A stretch of 64,000 nt of DNA from Anthostomella pinea (lineage: Eukaryota; Ascomycota; Sordariomycetes; Xylariales; Xylariaceae), in contig CAUWAG010000008.1 of NCBI GenBank assembly GCA_963556695.1, positions 124,001 through 188,000 of the forward strand, given 5' to 3'. Both the position numbers and the translations under genes were made by a program. The notes below the pieces were generated by a model, which did not search any database, was not told where the DNA came from, and saw only the letters and a program-made list of their open reading frames with translations. Positions 32,857-43,792 of the stretch are shown here, piece by piece; position 1 is the stretch's first letter; every line of letters begins with the position of its first letter.

Positions 32857-34501
32857 ATGTATCTCCTAGATCTTCCCTTAGAATGCTTTCGTTGCATCCT
32901 GTCGGAGGTAATCCTAGACGTGGGATTCCAGCAGTGCCTCACGCTTCGTCTAGTCAACGGTACGTCAAGGGTCCACACATAAACAACCCTCGCACTCGCT
33001 AATAAATACCTGTTTAGGCCTATTTGACCGCGAGGTGATGATCGCGATTGGGAATGCGAAGCTACTCGAGACTTTCCCTGCCGTCGCTGATAAGTCGATA
33101 TGCTCCCATCCCCTCTTTACCAGGTACCCGGGCTATGTCGACTTCCTGGGGAGCTACCTCCTGTGCCAACCTCGGCCACAAGAACCTTGGAATGCGACCA
33201 TCCCAGCTTTACTGAATCGTGTCGTCGATGAGGTTATGGCTGAGGAGGGGCTGGACGTCGATCATCCGTCGAGGGCCGAATTCCTCCGACCACTGTGCCG
33301 CGACGCGGTGGAGAAGAGCGGCTTCGAGGCCCTACCTCGTTTCTGCACGCAAAGTCTATTTCGCCGTGGGATTGATGTGGGAACAGAGGATCTTTCCATA
33401 ATAGTTTTCCTTGCGAAATTATTACTTGGTCGTGGCCAGAACTCGGATGCCAACATCAAGACCTGGTCAATGCGCAGGAGCAGAGTGTTTGGCACACTTC
33501 TTGGCGTTGCCAGCCAGAGTGGACGAATTGACCTAATCAGAGCCATATTGAAGGATGGCCCGGCCATCCCGGGTGAATCGCCAGAAGTACAGGTGAACGG
33601 GGCCCTTGGGGCACTGGTCGGGGCCGTTGAAGGTCGGCAGGAGGGCACTCTGCGGGCTTTGCTGGAGCCAGAATTCCGAACTCTTCGTTCTAGACGTGAG
33701 ATGGCATCTGCTCTCATGAGGTCAATTGGGACAGGTCAAGTAAACCTTGCGTTGCTTCTGCTCGCCAGTGGTGAGCTGCGCCTATCCGGAAGGTCCGAGA
33801 TCCTAAGCAGGGGTTTCACCGAAGCGTGCTGCCGGGGTTACGTCGACGTCGCCGACGCAATGTGGGAATGCGGCGTTCGGCCTGGCCTTGGGGTTCAGCA
33901 ATACGCTGCCTGGTTCAGCCAGGAGGCTATTCTGCGCAGTTTTTTCAATAAGGGAGTCAGGCCCGATACGCTTGCTCTACGGGCAGCTGCAATGACCGGC
34001 AACACCAACATTGCCCAGATCCTCGTCGATGGCGGCGCACAAGTCCGACCAATGGAATGGTGCCAGATCCTCACAGTCGCCGTGGAGCAGCGACAAGGAG
34101 AATTCGTCCGTTTTCTCTTCGAGGAGAATATCATCAATGTAGAGACCCTGAGGGAGGATGAGGACTCTGCTGCAGAACTCATGATGCACTCCTGTGTCTG
34201 CGGTGACCTCTTCATGATCAAGACGCTCGTTGCAGGAGGCATGCCGGTCGGAGGGGAGACCTACAGACCACGACCGCCAATACTCTGCGCTCACATGGGG
34301 GGACAGTCGCACATTGTCGAGGCCTTACTCGAGTTAGGTGCGACGATGATCGACCCCCTAGAGTCCGATCTGAAGGGGGAATTTGAAGCAGGACGGCTCC
34401 CTCGTGAATGGCCTCCGAAGAAGATCCGCCCGACGGTAAACGGGATCCTGAGGTGGGAGGTAATGCCAGGAGGGCTAGCAGAGGATGAATGGGGAACCTG
34501 A
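32857..34501 (+). CDS. F-box-like protein with ankyrin-type repeats
   Basis: Exon 1 (32857-32959) and exon 2 (33018-34501) flank a 58-nt intron (GTACGT...TGTTTAG) and encode 528 residues. The first 45 residues, MYLLDLPLECFRCILSEVIL... followed by LTLRLVNGLFDREVM, resemble an F-box, the Skp1-binding motif of SCF ubiquitin ligases. The rest is helical and reads as degenerate ankyrin-like repeats, for example a LRAAAMTGNTNIAQILVDGG unit and GGQSHIVEALLELGAT near the C-terminus. Such proteins are abundant and lineage-specific in filamentous fungi; the target is unknown. The frame is fully open despite lying between a RIP-mutated LINE and the AT-rich block. Confidence 0.75.
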
Positions 34502-35219
34502 AAGAGGGGAGGACTGCAATATAGTCGACGTCACACATCTAATGAAGAGCAAAGCCTGCAGTTTAAACTCTATTTCATCTCGCGCGTCCTGTCTTCCAAA
34601 ATCCATCATACAACTATCCATATTATGCGAATCGTTTTCCCTCTAGCCCTGAGCGATGAACTGCCGTTGAACTAGACGGTACAGCGCCCCTGTCGAAAAC
34701 AGATGACAGAGTGCTCTGGAGCGGTTACTCGACCAAAGTGAAATTACAGAAGCGCACGCAGTATGAGGCAGAATGGATTGATAGATGGCGCACTCAGACC
34801 CACCGACGTGAAAGGAGCAGGAGGATAGGTACCTTGCAACTAGTACCGGTCTTGCCGCTGAACAAACCATGATTCATCAGATGGATGAGACAGCATCATT
34901 TTGCAAATTGCAAATGTTCATGGCGTTGTAGTGAATCTGGCGACGTTTTGGATCGACCAAGAACGGGACGATGATTACTCGTCAGGGCTATAAGCGCCTT
35001 GACCCACTTTTACGATCGTTCCTCCCTGTAGGTCAGGGACATTGACTACAGTTACCCCCCGTTTTTTGAACAGTGGATCTGGTCAATGACAGGCCTCGAA
35101 AACAAGCGCCAGAGGTCATTTCAAGGGTTGGTTTATGCCATGTCCTTCAGGAATCGATACCTTCGTAGGTCTGTGTCTAGTACCAGTTCCAATGTTAAAA
35201 AAACAGGGGGGAAACTGTA
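34502..35219. other. transition from genic DNA to the AT-rich block
   Basis: No gene seen. GC content falls sharply after about 35200. The segment ends with the TA that flanks the MITE at 35220. Confidence 0.4.
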
Positions 35220-35500
35220 CGACCCGTACTTTAACTCGGTTTAAAATGGCCTTTTCGCTTGCATTAAGCTTATATTAGCCACGAAGAGTTTTTTGAAAGT
35301 TCGCCCAGCCCCATATAACAGTTAGTTCTCATATAGCTTAATTATAACTATTACTAATAATTCGTCGCTGTTTTATTCAAAATGTTATATTTTTAAAAGT
35401 TTTAATAAGTTACGGTAATATAATTAAAATATAGCTGTAACATTAAGATTTTCGATCTCCAAACCACGTTTCAGTTTAACCCGAGTTAAAGTACGGGTTG
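35220..35500. mobile_element. 281-bp MITE with TA target duplication
   Basis: The left end reads CGACCCGTACTTTAACTCGG inward from a TA (35218-35219). The right end, on the opposite strand, reads CAACCCGTACTTTAACTCGG inward from a TA (35501-35502). About 26 bp match with two differences. There is no coding capacity. TA flanks and short size fit a non-autonomous Tc1/mariner-type element. The ends differ from those of both pogo elements in this window, so its mobiliser lies elsewhere. Confidence 0.7.
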
Positions 35501-36981
35501 TATTTAATATCTTTAACTTATAAAAAGAAACGACGGTAAATATAAATTAAGTCGTTTAAAAACTTAACGAGTAAAAAGTTAAAACAAAAAATGCTTCAAA
35601 TACGTTTATCTTAACGTCATTACAATATTTTTATAAGCCGTAAAAATACCAGTCGATATTTTAATACCGTAAAAATGCTGCTTATTTAAATGATTAGCTG
35701 ACTATTAGATACGATTTCGTTATTAAGCCTTTTAAACTAAAAGCGGTAATAATACCGTTTATTAATAAAAAGTGGAAGAAAATTTAAAACGTATACAAAA
35801 TTAAGTAAAGAAACGCCTACTTAATCACTTTAAATTAAGCAAATATTCAAAAGGGAAAACTTTAAACCGATTTAATTAAATATGCTACATGAATCTTAAT
35901 TAATTTAAAATACCGCATTTCTTAAAAAAGGTGTCACAGGGCAGCTTAGAGACGAGGACAAAAATGCCCATCAATATCTCCAATTTTACAAAAGTATTTT
36001 GGCAAAGAAGTGAAGAGAGATTTGCAGCACCAGCCAAATCTGGTGGTGTGATAGATCTTAAATCCCGACCTACAATTATCTATCTATCTGTGTAGTGGTG
36101 CAACGCGTCCACCCTATCAAACCACCTGATGAGTGTCAAATTCATCACAAAAGGCATAAAAATTTAAATAATATAATTAGAATAAACAGTAAATTCCCTG
36201 CTTAGTAAACAACTACAGCTTAGCTATTACAACGGCTTAGTTTTAAAAGCTTTTAACTAAAGCCTTATAATTAAATAAATCTAAACACTATATAGGTATA
36301 AAATTGAAAAAGGTACTTGAAAAATATTTTAATCCGGTGATTATGAGTAAATATATCACTAAATCCTCTTATTTATCGATTATAATTAAAATAATTCGTT
36401 ATAATAATATTATCAATATTTATATTCTCTTTTTTACTTCTCTTTTAAACCATTATACCGTCGTTATTTGAAAGAATTTTTGTTGGTAATAACTTTTTAA
36501 CTTTTAATCTAAAAACCTTAAAGCTAATATGTATTTTCATATTGCTTTTAATTTTTGTTAAAAATCTATATGATAATTACAGCGTTTAATATAAGCTAAC
36601 AAACACATATATATAAAGTCATAACACTATTTTATTGTTTAAAACAAATTTATAAATTTATAAAAGATGAACTGTGTTGATAAACAATAATAATAAAATC
36701 ACTTAAAACGTAAACACTTAACTTATAAAATATGTCTTTTAAACCTATTATACTATATTAATAAATAACAAAATTACTAATAATAAAAACTTAACTGGGC
36801 CTTATAAAGAATATATTTTTATAGTACCGATATATTTTAAAAATGAAACAAAATTTCATTAATAAAACTATAAAAGAAGGTCGGTACCGATGATTACAAC
36901 AGTATAATAACCCGTTGAAATTACTTAAATAATACGATTCTTAAAAAAAACCTACATACTAACTAATATAAAAATATGATA

Positions 36982-38816
36982 ATGTAGCTGATAAGCGAGT
37001 TGGAATTACAAGTGAGTTGACACTTGTTATAAACTCTCTAACTGCTATATAAAATAAGTTTACTACAACACATTCAATTCAATTCAATCAATCGAATTCC
37101 TCTTTCTTAGACGTTTCTATCTCTATTGTACAAGTTCGTGCATTATGGCCAGTGTTGCTGCAAATACCACACCGTCACTCGCGTGCTGCCGTCCTCCTTG
37201 AACGATGACTACCTTTTCCCATTTCCTGTCTTGCCAGCTCAGTACCATCTTTTGTAGCCTGAAGACCTATTATATTTTTAACAGAAAGTATTTTTCTTTT
37301 TATTAGATATTTATATCTTGTTTTCTGGCGTTTATTTAGTAAGTGATTGGCCTCTTTTAGCTCATGGACCCAAGAATTAACCAAAGCGACCTTGTGCATA
37401 AAACCATATATAGCCTTTGAAAATAAGCTTAATTCATTAATTATTGATGCGGATGAGCTTCTTTGGTAGTTTCTGACTCAATTTTGGATATAAACCGATT
37501 GGTTTACCGCTTCGTTAATGGTGGTAAGCGTCTTAAAACTCCAACTAGTGCGTGGCAGATTGGTGTCTGGCGACGGTGTTTGTACGATAGTAACAGCATC
37601 CAGCTTTGAAATGACACCTTCTGGATCAAAAGAAACAAGACCAGTGGCACTGAAACCTGTTTGGATGTTTCTTAGTGTCATTGTAGTATTATCTGCTTCA
37701 CAAAACGCTGCAAGGAAGTCCTTTTTTGAAACATGGGTTATATGATGCTGGATGAGATCTTTAATTGAGCAACCATAAGCTCGTTTGAGTGGGCTGAAAC
37801 AGCTAACATCTAGAGGGTGAAACCTATGTGACGAGTTGGCAGGCATATAAAGAATAATAATGCCATTGTTCTGGCAATAATTCTCAAAGACCTGGAAATG
37901 ATGGCTTTCGTGGCCATTTAGGATGAGAAAGCGTTTATTTGCGGTCATACGCAGACTGGTATACTTGTCAAAATGCTGAATTCATTTCAAACTGATCTCA
38001 TTTATAGTCTAACTGTTGTCAGACACAGCCACCTTCCAATCGTCTGGTAATGTTGTGTTGCGATATTATGATACGAAGTGGGTTTTGCCCTGTAAAATGA
38101 TGAATGACGGGACTACCCAACTATCAGCATTGATAGCAGAGATTGCAGTAGACTATTCTCTGTTGCTTTGCTGAGCTTGTCCAGGCCTAACACTTCTTTT
38201 GGTGCTTGTGACAACCATGCCAGACCCAATAATGCCTATCATAAACCTAGTCTCGTCAAAGTTGTAAATGTCCGCATCTTAGATACCATGTTCTGTGCTT
38301 GCTGCTGCAATTTGGCAAAACCACGCACAATATGCGTCTGGATCTTTGTCCAAGACCGTTTCGTAGTCCATCCTCTGATGAAAACGCGTCCGGAGGCCTG
38401 GTGTGCGTTTAATGAAGTTCTGCATCCAGTTCTTTACAATGCGTCTAGCACCACGTGTTGCCAACAATTTATTTGCTATATCTTCAATATAACTATGCCA
38501 GGGTGGAAATGCTCACGCGTCCAGGTCAAAAATGAAGGAAAGAATAGTATTCTCTTTGGAAACTATAAGTTTCAAAGTATTGGGCATGCTATTGCGTTGT
38601 GATGGCATTTCTTTGATTCTATTACTCAAAGTGGGACGAGGGATGTTGAAGAGTTTTGTAAGCTGAAATATGAGGGCCACATCGTTTAGCTTGCACAGCT
38701 AGCGGTAAGTCTGATTCGTTGTAACGCGATGCCATTGTTGTTAGTGGAGATATAATGGTTTGAACCGTGTTAATTGGAAAGTTCATCACGAGTGCCAACT
38801 CGCTTGTCAGCGATGT
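36982..38816 (-). mobile_element. pogo/Fot-type DNA transposon remnant with both terminal repeats
   Basis: The ends match as inverted repeats: ATGTAGCTGATAAGCGAGTTGG at 36982 and ACATCGCTGACAAGCGAGTTGG read inward from 38816 (18 of 22 positions). Both are flanked by TA (36980-36981 and 38817-38818), the Tc1/mariner target. The span of 1835 bp is normal for pogo elements. The transposase is on the minus strand and heavily mutated. Confidence 0.75.
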
Positions 38817-38831
38817 TACAACTTTAAACAT
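37175..38831 (-). pseudogene. pogo-type transposase, RIP-inactivated
   Basis: Fragments occur in the expected order. A CENP-B/Tc5-like helix-turn-helix segment is at about 38279-38467 (VKNWMQNFIKRTPGLRTRF, then YETVLDKDP). The DDE region (about 37500-38100) has WVVPSFIILQGK, LPDDWKVAVSDNS, FLILNGHESHHF and YMPANSSHRFHPLDVSCFSP. A basic C-terminal segment is at 37175-37399. The second catalytic Asp (normally LDGH) reads Asn, and several Trp positions are TAG. Both changes are G-to-A on the coding strand, as RIP on the other strand would cause. It cannot make an active transposase. Confidence 0.75.
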
Positions 38832-39706
38832 AATAAAAAATTACCTTAAAATGATCAATACTAATTAAATTATAAATAATATTTTGAGCTTACGATATAA
38901 ATTCTTAATATTGTGACAGAACGTTTACTATAACCACCATGTCACGGCTGTTTCTCACAAAAGGATGTCGAATATCAAGCGTGGCAGCTTGACATTCAAT
39001 AGTAGTACATGTACTCATGTCCGGGCTTTAGGACTCACCACATGGGTACCTGTACTAGACCATGACAAATACTAGGCCTTAATTAAGCATAAATCTAACC
39101 TATCCTTTTAGTTCTTTAAAACTATAACGTATACTGTATAGTCCTTTAGCACTAATTTTACGTTCTTAAATTTAAAAAAACAGAATATCGGCTATAAAAA
39201 ATCAATCAAGCTTTAAAAGATATTATATAAAGCATATATTAACAAACCTTGAAAACCAACTAATAGTTTATACCTTATATCTTAAGCCTATATAAAGTTA
39301 CATACTTATTAAACACATAAAGATATTGTAAAAGTTAACGCTTAAAATCACTAAATAAATACGAGTTAAAAGAAGACATTGAAAATCTAAAACTTTTATT
39401 AAAATATATCGAAAAACCCACGATTTACTTACGTAAATAAAGCTTAATTTTACAAAATATTCGAATACTATTAAAATGAAAAACCCAGGGAAAAAAAAGA
39501 ATTTTTTTTAATAATATAAACCCTTTTTTATTAATTATATCACATATTTTATTAAACTTATAAGCCTTGAATTTTTTATCTATTTTATAATTACTTAATA
39601 TAAGAAAAGCTAATATTTATAAAACTAGTATAAAGCGATTTAAAATCGATAACAAGTCTTTCTTTTCTTTATACTTATAACTTTAACTACGTAAATATCT
39701 TAGTAT

Positions 39707-39974
39707 TATCACAATTCCGTAAATGTATTGGAAGGATACATGGACCCTTATTGACTATTAACGTATAACGAACTCTGGTTGAAGGAAATGAAAGATGTGG
39801 AGATGCACCCAAAATGGTTGGTAGCTAGATGTGGGCAGTCGTCCTCCACCAGACCCACCAGTGCATAGATTAACCTGTCCTCCGATCAGTTACGTGCTGA
39901 GTCACGTGACTCGGAGACCATGAGGACCATGGGGACCATTGCTAAACCTGATGAATAGTGGAACTATCACAATT
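39707..39974. repeat. ordinary-composition island bounded by a 10-bp direct repeat
   Basis: TATCACAATT occurs at 39707-39716 and 39965-39974. Between the copies lie about 248 bp of much higher GC than the surrounding AT-rich DNA, including a perfect 14-bp palindrome GAGTCACGTGACTC. This looks like a short insertion with target duplication that arrived after, or escaped, RIP. It has no coding potential and no recognised class. Confidence 0.4.
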
Positions 39975-40295
39975 ATTCACTTAATTATTTATTTATATCT
40001 AAACTTTAATATCAACTAAATTTAAATCAGAAGAAATATTTATTAAGTAATTTTACGTAAATATTTAACGTTTTTGCTACGAAGAAATACATTTATTTAC
40101 TTGATTATTATTATTGTTAACTTTATTATATTGTATCAACTTTTTATTATTATTATGTCAATAAATTTTTTACTTCAAACACCTCATTATCGTATTATTT
40201 ATTTATTTATTTCTTATAGTGTTGGATCCATGCGATTCCAGACTGTAAACCATCTATACCAGGACCCACATGTATGATTAGATAAGATAAGATAG

Positions 40296-40352
40296 TGGAT
40301 TGAGAGGGCACTTGGCCAGACCTTCGAGTCCAGCTAGATTCCTCTCAATCCA
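40296..40352. repeat. 12-bp inverted repeat with 33-nt loop
   Basis: TGGATTGAGAGG (40296-40307) is complementary to CCTCTCAATCCA (40341-40352). It lies in a small GC-richer island of the AT-rich block. It could fold into a hairpin; the function is unknown. Confidence 0.4.
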
Positions 40353-41401
40353 ACCATCAGCAACATCATGACCTTGACCCCATACTCGAGTATTATGATT
40401 GATCGTTCAAGCCTGTTCTTACAATATTATATAATAGTTTATAAACTTTTATATTGCATATAATCTTCCACTATTATAAAACATCAACTAATTAATAACT
40501 ATACTTATATTTAGCTTTATATAATAATTATAACGTTTTAATCAATAATAAATTAGTCAATAAAAAAGGTTTTATAATAATATAAACTCTAAATATTAAT
40601 GGTTAATAATCAATATTAATTCTTGATAATTATTTTTATAATACAAGGCTAAAAATACCGGATAGAAGTAAATATTAAACACCGAAATTTTCAAATTACC
40701 CTGTTTGAATAAACCTTTTAACTCTAAAAATAATGTTAAAACCTAAATAATAAACAAAATTATACGGCGTAAAGTAAAAAAAACGATGAATTTACAGCTT
40801 AAAAAATCAATACGTTTTCAATAAAAACAACTTAATAATTGTCAGATGCAAGCGAGTTCAGAATGTGCAGGTTGTCAAGTGTGTTGTCTTTTTTCTTCTT
40901 CTCCTTCACCCCTTGAGCGTGCAGGAATTGATGATCTATCTTCTGGGTGGGTCAGATGCCCTGTGCGTTTCTGCCCTACTGGAGATCTTCCGGTGTCTAT
41001 TTCCGGCTCCCATTCAACAATAATATAAGCATCAAACCTCGATTAAGCTATTAATTTCAACCGGAAATAACCGCGAATTGACCAGCAATAATTTTTTCAA
41101 TTATATAAGCCACTTAATATATTGAGAAGCAAATTTACCGTATATTCACTACTTATAAGAAGACTGCCCCGACGCTAAGGTAAAAATGGTTCCTATAGCG
41201 CATATCATCGGCTTTAGTAGGGTTCTCGCCTCAATGTTCATGCCTTATTCAGCTTTCAATCCATCCTATCTGTTCTTTAATTACTTCTTTTGGTCGCCAA
41301 CTCCCCTACCTGTAAGACCAACGTCGATAAACGACAAGACTCTCCATCTCACGCTTCATCCCTTCCTAAAACACCTAGGTATCCACGAAACAATCTCCAC
41401 C

Positions 41402-43033
41402 ATGACCACTACGAACGGCATCAACGGCACCAACAGTGCCAGCCGCGGGCTGCCGCATAGCCCACCTCACGCCGCCACCGCCCTCTCAGCGACCGAGCTG
41501 ATCGGCAACACGCCGCTGGTGCGCCTGAACAAGATCCCGCAGTCGCTGGGCTTCGAGTGCGAGGTCTACGCCAAGGTCGAGCTCTTCAATGCGGGCGGCT
41601 CGGTGAAGGACCGCATCGCGCTGCGCATGGTCGAGGCCGCCGAGAAGAGCGGCCGCATCAAGCCCGGCGACACGCTGATCGAGCCGACGAGCGGCAACAC
41701 GGGCATCGGGTTGGCCCTGGTCGGCGCCATCAAGGGCTACCACACCATCATCACCCTGCCCGAGAAGATGTCGGCCGAGAAGGTGTCGGTGCTCAAGGCC
41801 CTGGGCGCCACCATCATCCGCACCCCCACCGCCGCCGCTTGGGACAGCCCCGAGAGCCACATCGGCGTCGCGCGCCGCCTCGTCAAGGAGATCCCCAGCG
41901 CCCACATCCTCGACCAGTACTCCAACGAGAACAACCCGCTCGCCCACGAGTTCGGCACCGCCGAGGAGATCTGGGCCCAGACTGGCGGCAAGATTACGTG
42001 CGTGGTGGCGGGCGCTGGCACGGGCGGTACCATTACTGGGTTGGCTAGGGGCCTGCGCAAGCGCAAGAGCGACGTCAAGGTCGTGGCGGCCGACCCGCAG
42101 GGCAGCATCCTCGCGCTGCCCGAGAGCCTGAATGAGGCGCACCGCGACGAGCCCTACAAGGTCGAGGGTATCGGCTACGACTTCATCCCCGAGGTGCTGG
42201 ACCGCGAGGTCGTCGACAAGTGGTACAAGACGGACGACACGGAATCGTTCAAGCTGGCGCGCCGCCTCATCGCCGAGGAGGGGCTGCTGGTCGGCGGCAG
42301 CTCGGGCAGCGCCATGGCTGCCGCGGTGCAGGCGATCAATGACCTGGGGCTCGGCAAGGGCGACGTCGTGGTCGTGATCCTGCCCGACAGCATCCGCAGC
42401 TACCTGACCAAGTTCGCCGACGACGACTGGCTCGCCGCCAACGACCTGCTGCCACCGACGGACGAGGAAGTCCAAGAGGCCGTGCTGAACGGGAGCGACG
42501 ATACAAATGGAAAGAAGGCGCCGAAGAAGACCCAACAGGACCCCTACGCCGGCGCTACGGTCCGTTCCCTGCGCCTCAAGCCCGTCATCTCCGTGGCGGC
42601 CGACAGCACCTGCGCCGAGGCCATCGAGACGATGCGCGACAAGGGCTTCGACCAGCTGCCTGTGCTGTCCTCCCCATCGTCCTCATCGTCGGGCGGCAGC
42701 AAGCTGGTCGGGCTAGTCACTCTCGGCAACCTGCTGAGCTACATCTCGCGCGGGCGGGCGACGGGCCAGACCCGTGTCGGCGACGTTATGTTCGACTTTG
42801 GCCGGATGGATGAGGTGGTGACGGACCCGCGCGAGGGCAAGGGCGGCCGGAGGCGCAAGTTCGTCGAGATCACGCTGGACACGCCGCTCGCGGAGCTCGG
42901 CAACTTCTTCAAGTGGAATAGCGCGGCTGTTGTCACGGACGGGAGCGGGAAGGGCAGGGCGCTGAGAAAGCCCGTGGCGGTTGTCACGAAGGTGGACTTG
43001 TTGACTTGGATGGTGAAGCAGGTCAAGGCGTAA
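41402..43033 (+). CDS. CYS4: cystathionine beta-synthase
   Basis: This PLP enzyme condenses serine and homocysteine to cystathionine in transsulfuration. A single exon gives 543 residues from the ATG at 41402, which lies in an ACC context; the frame is open further upstream, but those codons sit in the AT-rich edge and look non-coding. Landmarks are ELIGNTPLVRLNKIP, the PLP-lysine motif GGSVKDR (Lys 69), the Asn-binding loop PTSGNTGIGLA, the phosphate-binding GAGTGGTITGLARGL, and GGSSGSAMAAA. After a linker, a C-terminal CBS-domain pair (about residues 380-540) begins VRSLRLKPVISVAADSTCAE and includes TRVGDVMFDFGRMD. No haem-binding N-terminus is present, as in yeasts. Coding GC is very high right next to RIP-mutated DNA. 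Confidence 0.95.
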   Translation: MTTTNGINGTNSASRGLPHSPPHAATALSATELIGNTPLVRLNKIPQSLGFECEVYAKVELFNAGGSVKDRIALRMVEAAEKSGRIKPGDTLIEPTSGNTGIGLALVGAIKGYHTIITLPEKMSAEKVSVLKALGATIIRTPTAAAWDSPESHIGVARRLVKEIPSAHILDQYSNENNPLAHEFGTAEEIWAQTGGKITCVVAGAGTGGTITGLARGLRKRKSDVKVVAADPQGSILALPESLNEAHRDEPYKVEGIGYDFIPEVLDREVVDKWYKTDDTESFKLARRLIAEEGLLVGGSSGSAMAAAVQAINDLGLGKGDVVVVILPDSIRSYLTKFADDDWLAANDLLPPTDEEVQEAVLNGSDDTNGKKAPKKTQQDPYAGATVRSLRLKPVISVAADSTCAEAIETMRDKGFDQLPVLSSPSSSSSGGSKLVGLVTLGNLLSYISRGRATGQTRVGDVMFDFGRMDEVVTDPREGKGGRRRKFVEITLDTPLAELGNFFKWNSAAVVTDGSGKGRALRKPVAVVTKVDLLTWMVKQVKA

Positions 43034-43792
43034 GCTTCCCTCGACTGCCCACGGTGGGGCGTGTGGTTTTTTTTATCAAGGGGCCGTGAAGTGGCATGTG
43101 GGTTGACACGAACATGATATGGTACGGCGTTGCAAAGCACGGCGTTCTGGATTGTGGACCGACACAGAGCGAGATCATTCATGCTCGGGGTGGTTCTGGT
43201 ACTCTGGAAGGGATCAACTCGCATTTTTAAGTAGACTCGGGTGATGGGTTACACATACATGGCAGACTCAACGTCTACGGTGGTCTATAGAACATGGGAC
43301 CGGTCGTATAAAAAGAGGGTTTGCGGGTTGTTTCCGCGTGGCCGTATCTACCAATTCTCATGCGCGTTGTCGGATTACACCTTCACTGATTTCCGCACTG
43401 TTGCGACTCGAGTGGGCTTTTCATGTGTATCACCCCGAAGCGAGCAAGTCGTCATGCCTAAGGACCATCTACTCAAGGTATATGCTTCGTGTTTTGCAAT
43501 GAAGACTTTCTCAGCCGCTCGGAGACAGGCTCGGATTCTAGATATGGGCACGCTGGTGGGACACAGAGCAATTCACTCTTGAAAGTATGCAGTCATATCA
43601 ACATCGCCTACATTTATCCGACTAGATGGGAAAGGAGACCCCTTTGGCGTCTCAACAGCCGCAGACTCTCTCCTTAACATTGGAGTGTGAGTATTCATCG
43701 TGGTGACATTTTAAAACCGTACTCCAACCTACTGCGTATCGCGCCGAACAAGAAAAGGAAAATCTGTCGAGTCTGACCACCAAGCTCAGTAC
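43034..43792. other. intergenic sequence
   Basis: No supported gene. This is the convergent 3' region between cystathionine beta-synthase and the P450 pseudogene. Confidence 0.4.

Larger units (their letters stand above)
35260..41150. repeat. AT-rich, RIP-degraded repeat block
   Basis: About 5.9 kb of strongly AT-rich DNA with TTAA, TATA and AATAA everywhere and no long open frames. It holds the MITE, a decayed pogo element (36982-38816) and four islands of ordinary composition near 35937-36160, 38940-39060, 39717-39964 and 40225-40420, plus one at 40840-41030. This pattern is typical of RIP-mutated transposons in Pezizomycotina, usually heterochromatic. Apart from the named elements, the ancestral repeats cannot be identified by eye. 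Confidence 0.8.

Noticed and set aside
39717..39964. Solo LTR
   Set aside because: The island between the 10-bp direct repeats does not start TG or end CA, so an LTR is not supported.
41186..41401. N-terminal extension of cystathionine beta-synthase (72 extra codons)
   Set aside because: The extension is AT-rich, not like the enzyme's N-terminus, and a good ATG lies at 41402.
41486..42535. 349-codon minus-strand open frame
   Set aside because: Antisense shadow of cystathionine beta-synthase; no motifs of its own.
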